From NCBI GenBank assembly GCA_006742785.1, contig AP019755.1, forward strand, positions 682,001 to 746,000: a DNA stretch of 64,000 bases, in the 5' to 3' direction. A program made the position numbers and the translations under genes. Numbering within the stretch: position 1 is the first letter of the stretch; the number at the start of each line of letters is the position of its first letter. Positions 9,806 through 18,627 of this stretch are shown here, piece after piece. Below the pieces are notes generated by a model. It was not told where the DNA came from. It saw only the letters and a list, made by a program, of their open reading frames with translations, and searched no databases. The stretch is from Nitrosomonas stercoris (lineage in GTDB: Bacteria; Pseudomonadota; Gammaproteobacteria; Burkholderiales; Nitrosomonadaceae).

Positions 9806-10095
9806 CTATTTGTCGTGGTAGTCCAGATAATCAACCAGATCGGTATCGACGCCCACGAAAACAAAAATAACCTGCCAATTTTTGTTAACGGTAATTGACC
9901 AGCACCCAGCTAAATCGCCCCTGAGCGGGTGCAGTCGAAAGCCAGGAAAATCCAGTTCAGCCGGAGCCTGTGCCACAACACGTCCAGCGCCCGCAGAATA
10001 CGGCCCAGCTTCGCTGCGTGTTCGGCCTGTATGCCTCGGGTCGAACCGGTCTTAAAAAAAGTCTCTAGTCCCTTATGCTTAAAGCTCCTGATCAA
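9806..10095 (-). pseudogene. higB: HigB-like toxin, frameshifted
   Basis: Minus-strand reading begins IRSFKHKGLETFFKTGS at a TTG (10095) and runs in one frame to about 9975, then the expected second half (PAELDFPGFRLHPLRGDL, CWSITVNKNWQVIF, DLVDYLDYHDK) continues in another frame to a stop at 9806. Total length is 290 nt, one short of a multiple of three, so a single-base deletion inactivated the toxin. The upstream-toxin order and the 10-bp gap to the antitoxin are normal for higBA. Confidence 0.84.
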
Positions 10096-10204
10096 GCCGG
10101 TATCCTTTGCTCTCTGTTTAATCGTTAATGTGACGTGACGCGCTATATGCGGCAAATGTTTTTATTGATAGGCTAATTAAAGTAGTTGACAACAGGGTAA
10201 CTAA

Positions 10205-10286
10205 TTTGACATCCTCCCCGGCCTGAAGGCCGGAGATTCCTACGGCGCTCAGGCACGGCATTGAGCCGCCCCTGACCAGGTCACTA
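10205..10286 (-). mobile_element. Orphan IS200/IS605 (IS1341/TnpB-type) right end, omega-RNA-like
   Basis: On the minus strand the segment reads GGAATCTCCGGCCTTCAGG then CCGGGGAGGATGTCAA, the characteristic imperfect hairpin and terminus of IS605-type right ends, from which TnpB guide (omega) RNAs derive. A GC-rich upstream arm (CAGGGGCGGCTCAATGCCG) also fits. There is no tnpA or tnpB nearby: the RND pump gene begins at its inner edge, so only the end is left. Confidence 0.6.
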
Positions 10287-13200
10287 CTATTCAGCAACAG
10301 CTTGCCGGGAAAACTGCCAACGTTCTACTGCACGCATTACCAAAGAATACACAGCAGGTACGACCACCAACGTTAATAATGTTGAAGAAATCATCCCGCC
10401 AATAACAGCCACCGCCAGCGGGCGATTGGTTTCCGCTCCAGCACCTAATCCCATTGCAGCGGGCAACAGAGCCAAAATCACTGTAAGTGAAGTCATCAAT
10501 ACCGGTCGCATACGAATTGGACAGGCTTCTTTCAGCGCTGCATCAATCGATTTACCTTGTTCACGTAACTGATTGGTAAGATCAATCAATAAGATTGAAT
10601 TTTTTGCAACCAAGCCGATTAGCAATACCAGCCCGATCATGGAAAAAATGTTGAGTGAATCACCTGTCAACCACAAAGCAAAAATACCACCAATAATAGC
10701 CAACGGTTGTGCCACCATCACAATCAGCGGCTGCAAAAAAGAATTGAACTGGCTGGCCAACACCATATAAAGCAAAATCAACGCCAATGAAAAAACAAAT
10801 ATAATACTTTCAACTGTCTTGGCTAATTCCTCCGCCTGGCCAGTTAGTTTCACGGTATACCCAGGTGGCAACATTTCAGCAGCTTGCTGAAAAACAATAT
10901 CAGTCGCTCTATCTAAAGGCAGAGTGGGATTGGCATAAAACATGGCAGCGTACATCAAATCAAAGCGCCCGATTAATGCAGCCCCCAGCACCTCCTTAAA
11001 TTCAACGACCGTATCCAACCTAACCAGCTCGTTACCGCTGCTACGCAAATAAACCTTCTTTAAATCTTCCAGTTTATTAAAACGATCTTCCTTGCCTTTG
11101 ATTCTAATTTCATACCGCTGGCCATCTCCTGGGTCATCATTAAATCGATCGACATCTATTCCCCCGGTAAACATGTTGATTGCGGTAGCAATATCAGCGG
11201 CAGATATACCAAGACTAGCCGCGCGTGTCCGATCCACCTTGACAATCAACTGCGGCAAATCCAGATCAAGATCCAGATCGATCTTACCCATACCGGGAAT
11301 TTCTCCCAGTTGTGATTGCATTTGTTTAGCCAATCGGCCCACTTCCTCTAAATTGGGACCGGTCATATTGAATTGTAATTTTTCTGAGCGCTGACCACGC
11401 ACAATCGATACCGGCGTAGGGAAAGCACGCACACCAGGAATTTTGTCAAATTGCTCTCGCAATTCGCGCATTAACTCCTGTTGAGTCATGGCACGTTCGC
11501 TACGATCGTACAAACGTACGTTGACGAATCCTCTATTCACCTGGCCATCTTGTCGGGTACCAATCATCCCGAGATAACTGATTATCTCCGAAGGATATTG
11601 TGCCAGTACCTGCTCAAGCAGTCTGAGACGTGAATCTGTGTAATCAATGCTGGAACCTAATGGTGTTCTGAAGGTGATGGTGAATACACCTTCATCTGTT
11701 TCTGGTGAAAATTCCTTGCCTACTTCATTGAAGAAAAAAACACTACTACATACAGTGAGCACTGTTAAACCAATTACTTTCCAGCGGTGACGCATGGAAA
11801 GCGCGAGTAATTGCCTATAGTGATGATCCAGGCGAGCAAACCTGTTATCCAACCAGCGATAAAGGCGGCCATGTTTGCGCTCAACTCGCAAATAGCGCGA
11901 ACACAGCATAGGAGTTAATGTAAGTGAAACAAATAGAGAAATCAGTACCCCAAAGGTCACAACCACGGAAAAGGATTTGAAGAATTTTCCGATAATGCCT
12001 TCCATGAAAACCACTGGAGCAAAAATACAGACCAATGCCAGTGTGGCAGCAATCACAGCAAACACAACTTCATGGCTACCTCGAATAGCAGTAGCAACGG
12101 GGTCAATCTTGCCATATTGCTTCTGTTCCCGACTCATGTGTCGAAAAATATTTTCTAATACCACAATAGCATCATCAACCACCACCCCAATTAGTAGCAA
12201 CAATGCTAACAACGTCATGGTGTTAAAGGTGAAGCCTGCAAAATACATAACAGCAATTGCACCCAAGAGCGAAACCGGAATGGCAGTGGCAATAATAAGC
12301 GTAGAACGTACTGAACTCAAAAACAACCAAACTATTAACGCGGCCAGCAAAGTCCCCTCTACCAGATGTTCTTGTAATGCATAGACCAGCTCCTTAATAA
12401 AAATCGCATCACTGGAAGACACACTGATTTTCATACCTGGCGGCAAATTGGGCACAATATCTTCCACCAATCGCCGTTCAACTTCATCAATAATGGCAAC
12501 GGTATTGGCATTGGCCACCTTAACAATCCCTAGGCCCAGAGAAGGTTCGCCATTAAATCGGCCTATTTGCCGATAATCAGCCAATGCATCTTCAACCTCT
12601 GCAATCTGTTTTAACCGGATCGGTGCTCCATCGCGGTAAGCCACGATCATGTTATTCATCTCTTTGATGGTATGAAATTCCAGATCCAGCTTGATGAGTT
12701 TTTCTGAATGCCGTGCTGTTAGAAACCCACCGGGTAATTGAATGTGTTCACGTCGAAAGGCATCGATCACATCCCTTGCTGCAATATTGTAAGAAGCCAT
12801 ACGATCTGGCAAAACATTAACTCGAATGGTACGATCACGGCGACCACCTAGCCGCACCTCTCCTACACCATCAATCGTTTCCAGCTTTTTCTTGATAATG
12901 TTAAATCCATATAGATTGAGCTGCTGCAAAGTACGATCGCCCTGTAATGACAACCACATGACAGGCTGTGCATTAGTTTCTATTTTTTGGATGATGGGAG
13001 GATCAGTATCATCAGGCAAACGCTTCAGAATTTGACCCACATTTGCCTGGACTTCGTTGTAAGCAATGTCAATATCTTTATCCAAGATAAAGGTGATGGT
13101 CGTTGTCGCAACGCTGGGAGAAGAGCTAGATTGCACATGTTCGATACCGGGAATGGTGTTGACAGCCGTTTCAATAATGCTGGTAATACTGGCATCAACA

Positions 13201-13373
13201 ATATCAGGGTTGGCTCCAATGAGTGTAGTCGTCACCGAAATTATAGGAAATTCAATGTACGGCCAGCGATCTACACCAATACGCTGATAGCTGATTATTC
13301 CAAGTAAAACTAGTAACCCAGAAACCATCCATGCCAGCACATGACGCTTGATTGATAGCTCTGGCAGCGTCAT
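10287..13373 (-). CDS. RND-family multidrug efflux transporter, inner-membrane subunit (AcrB/HAE-1 type)
   Basis: 1028 residues, full length for the family, with the two six-helix halves and two large periplasmic loops of AcrB-type pumps. The proton-relay pair is visible in GVVVDDAIVVLEN, with conserved lysine-containing GLVAKNSILLIDL in the second half. It exports lipophilic compounds by proton antiport through a tripartite complex. Its ATG overlaps the stop of the adaptor gene by 4 bp, so the two are co-translated. No TolC-type outer-membrane gene is adjacent, so a distant one must serve. Substrate unknown. Confidence 0.93.
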   Translation of the reverse strand: MTLPELSIKRHVLAWMVSGLLVLLGIISYQRIGVDRWPYIEFPIISVTTTLIGANPDIVDASITSIIETAVNTIPGIEHVQSSSSPSVATTTITFILDKDIDIAYNEVQANVGQILKRLPDDTDPPIIQKIETNAQPVMWLSLQGDRTLQQLNLYGFNIIKKKLETIDGVGEVRLGGRRDRTIRVNVLPDRMASYNIAARDVIDAFRREHIQLPGGFLTARHSEKLIKLDLEFHTIKEMNNMIVAYRDGAPIRLKQIAEVEDALADYRQIGRFNGEPSLGLGIVKVANANTVAIIDEVERRLVEDIVPNLPPGMKISVSSSDAIFIKELVYALQEHLVEGTLLAALIVWLFLSSVRSTLIIATAIPVSLLGAIAVMYFAGFTFNTMTLLALLLLIGVVVDDAIVVLENIFRHMSREQKQYGKIDPVATAIRGSHEVVFAVIAATLALVCIFAPVVFMEGIIGKFFKSFSVVVTFGVLISLFVSLTLTPMLCSRYLRVERKHGRLYRWLDNRFARLDHHYRQLLALSMRHRWKVIGLTVLTVCSSVFFFNEVGKEFSPETDEGVFTITFRTPLGSSIDYTDSRLRLLEQVLAQYPSEIISYLGMIGTRQDGQVNRGFVNVRLYDRSERAMTQQELMRELREQFDKIPGVRAFPTPVSIVRGQRSEKLQFNMTGPNLEEVGRLAKQMQSQLGEIPGMGKIDLDLDLDLPQLIVKVDRTRAASLGISAADIATAINMFTGGIDVDRFNDDPGDGQRYEIRIKGKEDRFNKLEDLKKVYLRSSGNELVRLDTVVEFKEVLGAALIGRFDLMYAAMFYANPTLPLDRATDIVFQQAAEMLPPGYTVKLTGQAEELAKTVESIIFVFSLALILLYMVLASQFNSFLQPLIVMVAQPLAIIGGIFALWLTGDSLNIFSMIGLVLLIGLVAKNSILLIDLTNQLREQGKSIDAALKEACPIRMRPVLMTSLTVILALLPAAMGLGAGAETNRPLAVAVIGGMISSTLLTLVVVPAVYSLVMRAVERWQFSRQAVAE

Positions 13374-14458
13374 AAATTTGCCTGCGTTAATACTTCGTTT
13401 TGTATGGTGATTTTAGCTCCGTCGGTTAGAAAAGCAGCGCCATCTAACACAATTCGTTCACCTGCTTGGACACCCTCTATAATTTCAATCATGCCATCCT
13501 GGTTTAAGCCAGTTTGTACTACACGCTGTTCCACTTGTGTTTCATTGACTGCATAGATTACTTGCCCTGCTGGCCTTAGCACAACACTGAGTTCTGGCAC
13601 CACTACAACATTTTCACGTATCCCTAATACAACAACCCCGTTAATACTAGCGCCTGCATGCCAGCCAGACTGATTTTCAACATAAGCAAGCGCTTCAATA
13701 GCGCGATTATTCGTACCCACCGCGGGTTTCAGTTCTCTAATGCGAGAAATGATGACAGCGTCAGATGTAGGGGTACTTAATCTGACTTCAAGTCCTGGTT
13801 TGATATACGCTGCAGTACTTTCAGGAAATGGCAAATGGGCGCGCAAAAACTGATTGCTGATGATTTGCAACAATGGATCACCCACCTTGACATAATCCCC
13901 CTCAACCACAATTTGTGATTCAACTTTGCCCTCTACCGGTGAAAATATACGGGTCTTGGATTGGTTGTGCTCTATCGTCGCCAAGCGTGACCTGGCACCT
14001 TCTAGTTGACGACGCAATGCTATTTCTTGCGTTTTGACATCATCCAACACAATCTGAGAAATAAAATTGCGTTCGACCAAGCGCGTGTTACGTTCAACCA
14101 AGCGTCGCTGATTCTCTAACAAAGCTTCCAAGCGCGCGACTTCACTCAATGCTTCACGCCGTTGTAGTTGATGATTAACCGGATCAAGCAAGGCGATTTC
14201 TTGCCCTTTTTTGACATGTTGCCCTTGACGTATCAATACCTTCAGAACACGTCCAGCGACTTCTGCTGCAATCGTTGGATCCATAATACCTTCCAATGAA
14301 CCAATCGATTCTTCCCGCACTTCCATCGATATGCTTTGGGCTGTTGTTACACTTACGGAAGGTGGGTTAGGCGTTCTGGTTGCTGTTTCCTGTTTACTGC
14401 AAGCAATCAACACCAATAGCAATGTTGCATATAACAGCTTCTTTACTTTACTTAGCAT
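13370..14458 (-). CDS. RND efflux periplasmic adaptor (membrane fusion protein), lipoprotein
   Basis: About 362 residues from the ATG at 14458; an in-frame start at 14476 is less likely because the signal sequence MLSKVKKLLYATLLLVLIAC begins here and ends in a lipobox cysteine. The protein has the HlyD/AcrA order: lipoyl halves (GRVLKVLIRQGQHVKKGQEI and FSPVEGKVESQIVVEGDYV) around an alpha-hairpin coiled coil, then beta-barrel and membrane-proximal domains. It links the inner-membrane pump to the outer-membrane channel. Confidence 0.92.
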   Translation of the reverse strand: MLSKVKKLLYATLLLVLIACSKQETATRTPNPPSVSVTTAQSISMEVREESIGSLEGIMDPTIAAEVAGRVLKVLIRQGQHVKKGQEIALLDPVNHQLQRREALSEVARLEALLENQRRLVERNTRLVERNFISQIVLDDVKTQEIALRRQLEGARSRLATIEHNQSKTRIFSPVEGKVESQIVVEGDYVKVGDPLLQIISNQFLRAHLPFPESTAAYIKPGLEVRLSTPTSDAVIISRIRELKPAVGTNNRAIEALAYVENQSGWHAGASINGVVVLGIRENVVVVPELSVVLRPAGQVIYAVNETQVEQRVVQTGLNQDGMIEIIEGVQAGERIVLDGAAFLTDGAKITIQNEVLTQANL

Positions 14459-14767
14459 TACCGCAAATGTTTCCACATATTTCGTAAAGACAAATCATAT
14501 CTATAATTGCTACTAATCTATCTAACCAACAATTATTGATTCAAGTATCATCAATAACAATACGTCATTTTTATTTGTGAGAACTACAATAGAATTTGGT
14601 CAGAACTCGCTCCGTTTGCTTCCAATACCCGATCAGAGCATCTCTTCTATCCGATAAAAAATAACAAAGCTAAAGCATAAGCCAGAATAATACAATTGGA
14701 TCGTCAAGAAGAAACAAAAACAGCAGCTAATTGATTAAAAGTAGGGGAAATCAGGAAGAGAGGGGTG

Positions 14768-14822
14768 CAGTAATGTTATCCACTACTCTCATTTACATGT
14801 GAGTAGTGGAGTAATATTACTG
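14768..14822. repeat. Long imperfect inverted repeat
   Basis: CAGTAATGTTATCCACTACTC (14768-14788) pairs with 14801-14822 with few mismatches around a 12-base loop. It lies about 30 bp beyond the stop of the 44-residue minus-strand gene and may end its transcript, though no T-tract follows. Confidence 0.55.
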
Positions 14823-14851
14823 AGATTACCAGTATAGGGATACTGATTTAA

Positions 14852-14986
14852 TCAGCTAACAACAGGTGGCGGTGTTAAATAAACAGCTAAAGAAACACAA
14901 CCTAATATTAGAAGCAATAACAACACAGTTCCTAATATCATTTTTTTAGTGGTATCAGCATCACTACCTTTTTCCACAGAACTCAT
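14852..14986 (-). CDS. 44-residue single-pass membrane protein, unknown function
   Basis: The minus strand has ATG 14986, preceded by AAGGGAGC at a suitable spacing, and a TGA at 14852. The product starts with a short polar stretch (MSSVEKGSDADTTKK), then one strongly hydrophobic helix (about residues 16-37) and a proline-rich tail (TPPPVVS). A good ribosome site, membrane-protein composition and a hairpin downstream argue that it is real. It stands alone between the adaptor and the RhlE-type gene. No function is assigned; the size resembles small accessory subunits of membrane complexes, which is speculation. Confidence 0.65.
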   Translation of the reverse strand: MSSVEKGSDADTTKKMILGTVLLLLLILGCVSLAVYLTPPPVVS

Positions 14987-15180
14987 TACACAGCTCCCTT
15001 AACGTATAAATTAGAAATAAAATAGTAATCAGTTAATTTACATTTGTTTATCATTCCTCAACAATAAACAAATGTAATTAATCAGAAATATAGCACAAAA
15101 TGTCTTGTTCTTTGCACAATTCGCACTATTCTTCTCTCAATTACTTATAATTAGTTAAAAATAAATAACAACAACTGTTG

Positions 15181-16650
15181 TTAATTGCTTTCCTCGTTCT
15201 TTTTCCTTGTATGCGCCATAAATAATGCAGGGATAATTTTTTTATCACGCTTATACACGCCCAATGATTGAGAACCCACTCGTTCTACATTAGCTGATTG
15301 CGCTAAATTCACCTGTGGCACATAAGGTTCCGTAAAAATCGGATCTTTGTTATTTTTTAGAGCTCTATCATATGAAAAATTGGCATACTTTCCATTTTTC
15401 TCACCACGCGCATTCCGAATATGCTGACTATTATAATTTTGAGTGGTACCGGCTGATATTTTATTCTTTCGATCTGGAACATTTTTGACAGACAAATCCT
15501 CATCAAATCCAGATACTTTTTCTACTTTTAATTTGGTATGCAGAAGTTTCTCAATATTAGCGAGAAGCTCTGTTTCATTTTCACCGACTAGAGATAACGC
15601 ATTACCCTCACTACCGGCACGCCCTGTACGTCCCACTCTATGCACATAATCTTCAGGATTACTTGGCAATTCATAATTAATTACATGAGACAAATTCTCA
15701 ATATCAATACCACGAGCAGCTACATCTGTTGCCACTAGAATCTGCACACCTCCATTCTTGAATTCGGAAAGTGCATGAGAACGCTGTAATTGATTTTTAT
15801 CGCCGTGAATAGCCAATGCTTGAATTTTACGACGAACAAGCATTCGAGCTAATTGAGAAGCACCATGCTTTGTCTTTACAAAAACAAGCGCCGATTCAAG
15901 ATTCTGTTTTTTAATGAGGTACTGTAATAACGCAAATTTATTTTTGGATACTACTCGATGAATAACATGCGAAATTGATTTATTTACAGTATTTTGTGCA
16001 GCCACTTCAACCTGCACTGGATGTTGTAACAAACCATTCGCAAGTTTCTTGATTTCATCAGAAAAAGTTGCCGAAAACATCAAACTTTGTCGTTGTGAGG
16101 GTAATAACGCCATTACTTTTTTAATATCTGGCAAGAAACCCATATCTAACATACGATCTGCCTCGTCCAGAATTAAAACCTCTGTTTTGGAAAAATTTGC
16201 TACTTTCCGCTCAATCAAATCCAACAAGCGGCCAGGGGTGGCGACCAATATCTCGATACCTGCCTGCATTTCTGCCACCTGTGGTTCAATACTCACCCCA
16301 CCAAAAACAACAGCCGATCGCACTGCAAGATACTTTCCATATCTTTTAACACTGTTGCTAATCTGTATCGCCAATTCACGGGTTGGAGCTATAATTAAAG
16401 CACGAATAGGATGACGAGCAGGAGATGTACTTGCGCTGGCATACATCTGCAAGCGATAAAGCAAAGGCAAGGTAAAACCTGCTGTTTTACCAGTACCCGT
16501 CTGCGCACTCGCCATAATATCTCGGCCAGCAAGAATAAGCGGGATCACTCTCTCCTGAACAGGAGTTGGAGCAGTATAACCCTCATCCGCAACTGCTCGC
16601 AGTATTTCGCTAGATAAACCTAATTGCTCAAATGTCACATTACAGTCCAT
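15181..16650 (-). CDS. rhlE: DEAD-box ATP-dependent RNA helicase, RhlE type
   Basis: 489 residues from the ATG at 16650 (a TTG eight codons upstream is also in frame). All core motifs are present in order: Q-motif around FEQLGLSSEIL...TPVQ, AQTGTGKT, PTRELA, TPGR, DEAD, SAT, then in the second RecA domain ATDVAARGIDI and HRVGRTGRAG. The C-terminal tail of about 110 residues is basic and low-complexity, as in RhlE-like proteins. It unwinds RNA in ribosome assembly or mRNA turnover. Monocistronic by spacing. Confidence 0.92.
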   Translation of the reverse strand: MDCNVTFEQLGLSSEILRAVADEGYTAPTPVQERVIPLILAGRDIMASAQTGTGKTAGFTLPLLYRLQMYASASTSPARHPIRALIIAPTRELAIQISNSVKRYGKYLAVRSAVVFGGVSIEPQVAEMQAGIEILVATPGRLLDLIERKVANFSKTEVLILDEADRMLDMGFLPDIKKVMALLPSQRQSLMFSATFSDEIKKLANGLLQHPVQVEVAAQNTVNKSISHVIHRVVSKNKFALLQYLIKKQNLESALVFVKTKHGASQLARMLVRRKIQALAIHGDKNQLQRSHALSEFKNGGVQILVATDVAARGIDIENLSHVINYELPSNPEDYVHRVGRTGRAGSEGNALSLVGENETELLANIEKLLHTKLKVEKVSGFDEDLSVKNVPDRKNKISAGTTQNYNSQHIRNARGEKNGKYANFSYDRALKNNKDPIFTEPYVPQVNLAQSANVERVGSQSLGVYKRDKKIIPALFMAHTRKKNEESN

Positions 16651-16713
16651 GATTTGTTTGGCAGTGGACAACAAAAAAATAGCGGCACTCAGAAATATTG
16701 ACTATAAACACAT

Positions 16714-17502
16714 TTATTTTTTATTGAGCACCACCTTAGAATCTGTTTTTTTACTTCTAGTTTGCTTAAATGAATTTCCAATTTTATCAAAGAAACGCAG
16801 AAATACAGGAGCAGTACCAATGGCAACAGAATCTACCAAACAATACCAAGCAGAAACTCCACTAGGTGGATTACCTTGTGTTAACTCAAATATCGGCTCA
16901 AGTTCAGCCCATCGCCAAGTGCCCAGCGCAGTTCCGATTATTTCCAGCCAAACCGTAATAAAGAAAGCACCCAGATACACCATGGGTGATCTACCTTTGA
17001 ATAAATAAATCAAAAAAGCCACATAAAGTATTGCACCGACCTGATCACCATGGCCAGATAACTCACTTATTCCCCATAATGACCATAAACCGCATGACGC
17101 AACCACAAATATGGCAATTTCTCGAGCGTACTTCATAAAAAAACCAGAACGTGCTAACGCCACCGCTGTTAGATAAACCATGCCGTGGCCAGGAGGAACA
17201 TACATCGGAACATTCTCAAAACGATAGGTATACCCCCCCATATAAATAGATGCAAAATGCTCTCCCGCTGTTGCAAAAGCTACAGCAATCATCACTTGCA
17301 TTTTTATTTCACGATTTTCTCCGCGTAACATAAAAATCAAGGAGGTCCACGCAATTACACCTAATATATTTTGTAGTAGTAGGGTTCCATTCGCATCCAG
17401 CAAAAGGCTGACAGCAACACAGAAAAATGTATAGGCAGCAATCCAATAATCACGTTTTCTATGAACAACATCACCATACACCTTTGGAAATTTACGAAGC
17501 AT
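16714..17502 (-). CDS. Multi-pass membrane protein of unknown function near the hao cluster
   Basis: 262 residues with about seven hydrophobic segments (for example YWIAAYTFFCVAVSLLL, LQNILGVIAWTSLIFML, EIAIFVVASCGLWSLWGI). Several conserved-looking polar positions lie in helices or loops (AGEHFASIYMGGYTYR, PPGHGMVYL, WLEIIGTALGTWRW), which might bind a metal or cofactor. I do not recognise the family. It is read in the same direction as hao-haoB-cycA and sits 357 bp after cycA, where other hao clusters carry cycB. The tail is lysine-rich and cytoplasmic-looking. Confidence 0.75.
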   Translation of the reverse strand: MLRKFPKVYGDVVHRKRDYWIAAYTFFCVAVSLLLDANGTLLLQNILGVIAWTSLIFMLRGENREIKMQVMIAVAFATAGEHFASIYMGGYTYRFENVPMYVPPGHGMVYLTAVALARSGFFMKYAREIAIFVVASCGLWSLWGISELSGHGDQVGAILYVAFLIYLFKGRSPMVYLGAFFITVWLEIIGTALGTWRWAELEPIFELTQGNPPSGVSAWYCLVDSVAIGTAPVFLRFFDKIGNSFKQTRSKKTDSKVVLNKK

Positions 17503-17859
17503 TTTCTATAACTCTAAAAATAAAAGCCACATTTTCTCTGGAAGTTAAAAATAGAGATGGTAGACGACTGTAAAGCGGACAAAAAGGGGAAAAGTACACA
17601 GTACTTTTTAAAAGAATGATATGAATAAATATTCAATGAAATATTTGAATTACATAGCTGAATAGACTACTACAACATAAAACCATCTGTATTTATTTGA
17701 TTCACCTAAAAAACCATCAATCTTCTATCTGAATTAATGTAGATTCAACACAATTAAATAGCACCTAGAAGGTACTTTCAGCAAAGTAAGCAAATTACGT
17801 TATTAGAACGTAGCCAATTAAAATTGACCACGCTCTAGCATTACATCTAATAAATTTTA
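17503..17859. other. Intergenic region between cycA and the membrane-protein gene
   Basis: 357 bp, AT-rich, no ORF of note. It contains a perfect palindrome AAAAGTAC-ACA-GTACTTTT at about 17592-17610, followed on the minus strand by a T-rich stretch, a possible terminator for the hao transcript. No trace of a cycB gene was seen. Confidence 0.5.
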
Positions 17860-18567
17860 CTATTTTCCTTTTTTGGTAGTTTTGGCGCTGGCCTGGAATT
17901 CTTCATGGAATTTGAATTTAGGTTCGCCCTCAAATACACCATCCAGTTTGTAATGTTCATGCATGGCTTTAACATCTTTGACCATTTCATCAAAGTTGAA
18001 GGTGTATTTCGCATCTACTTCTGGTGTATACGGTGTGTACGGTGGCTTGGCATCTTTCCAGGGAGAGCCTTCGTAGTTCAGATGGCAGGCACTGCAGCGT
18101 TCTTCAAAGTGGAAGTCCTGACCTTTCTTCGCCAGTACACTACGTTTGGTAGTCTTGCCTTTTTTCTCAAACGCTTGGCCACTCTTGCGGTGATCACCTC
18201 GGTAGTTACGACCAGGGCCATGGCAGGATTCGCAGCCAACACCGGTTAACATCTTTTTAGGACTATCAATAGTATAGCCCCCTTTTTGACCAAAGCCATC
18301 TACGTGACAGCCAACGCAATCTTTATCTTGTGTGTAATCCTTGGCTGGATCCAGGTTGGCTTTTTGTTTGGCTTCCGCTTTGACATTGGGTTTCAATGAT
18401 TCCATTGCCTTGGCATGGGCGGTATCTTTCCAAGATGATGCTTGGGCTTTGTGACAGGAACTACATTTTTTGCGGCCCTCAAACGGGGCATCTGCTGCCA
18501 GGCTTTGTCCACTCACTATAGTAAACAGAGCTGCAACAATGACTGCGCATACGCTCATTACTTTCAT
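17860..18567 (-). CDS. cycA: Tetrahaem cytochrome c554, electron acceptor of HAO
   Basis: 235 residues with a signal peptide (cleavage after SLAADA-type sequence near residue 25) and four haem-binding motifs: C35SSCH, C84VGCH, C112ESCH and C158SACH, as in Nitrosomonas c554. The periplasmic protein takes electrons from HAO, normally two at a time, and passes them towards the quinone pool via c-M552. It is third in the hao-haoB-cycA order, 60 bp after haoB, and preceded by GGAGAG. The usual next gene, cycB for c-M552, is missing. Confidence 0.96.
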   Translation of the reverse strand: MKVMSVCAVIVAALFTIVSGQSLAADAPFEGRKKCSSCHKAQASSWKDTAHAKAMESLKPNVKAEAKQKANLDPAKDYTQDKDCVGCHVDGFGQKGGYTIDSPKKMLTGVGCESCHGPGRNYRGDHRKSGQAFEKKGKTTKRSVLAKKGQDFHFEERCSACHLNYEGSPWKDAKPPYTPYTPEVDAKYTFNFDEMVKDVKAMHEHYKLDGVFEGEPKFKFHEEFQASAKTTKKGK

Positions 18568-18627
18568 AGTCTCTCCTCTTGTTTTAGGTAGATAAATATA
18601 GGTTATGATTTTTTTGTCTTGCCAATA

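Noticed and set aside
14477-15180. CRISPR-like or tandem repeats in the 0.7-kb intergenic region
   Set aside because: Only one long inverted repeat and the 44-residue gene are present; there is no repeat-spacer periodicity.
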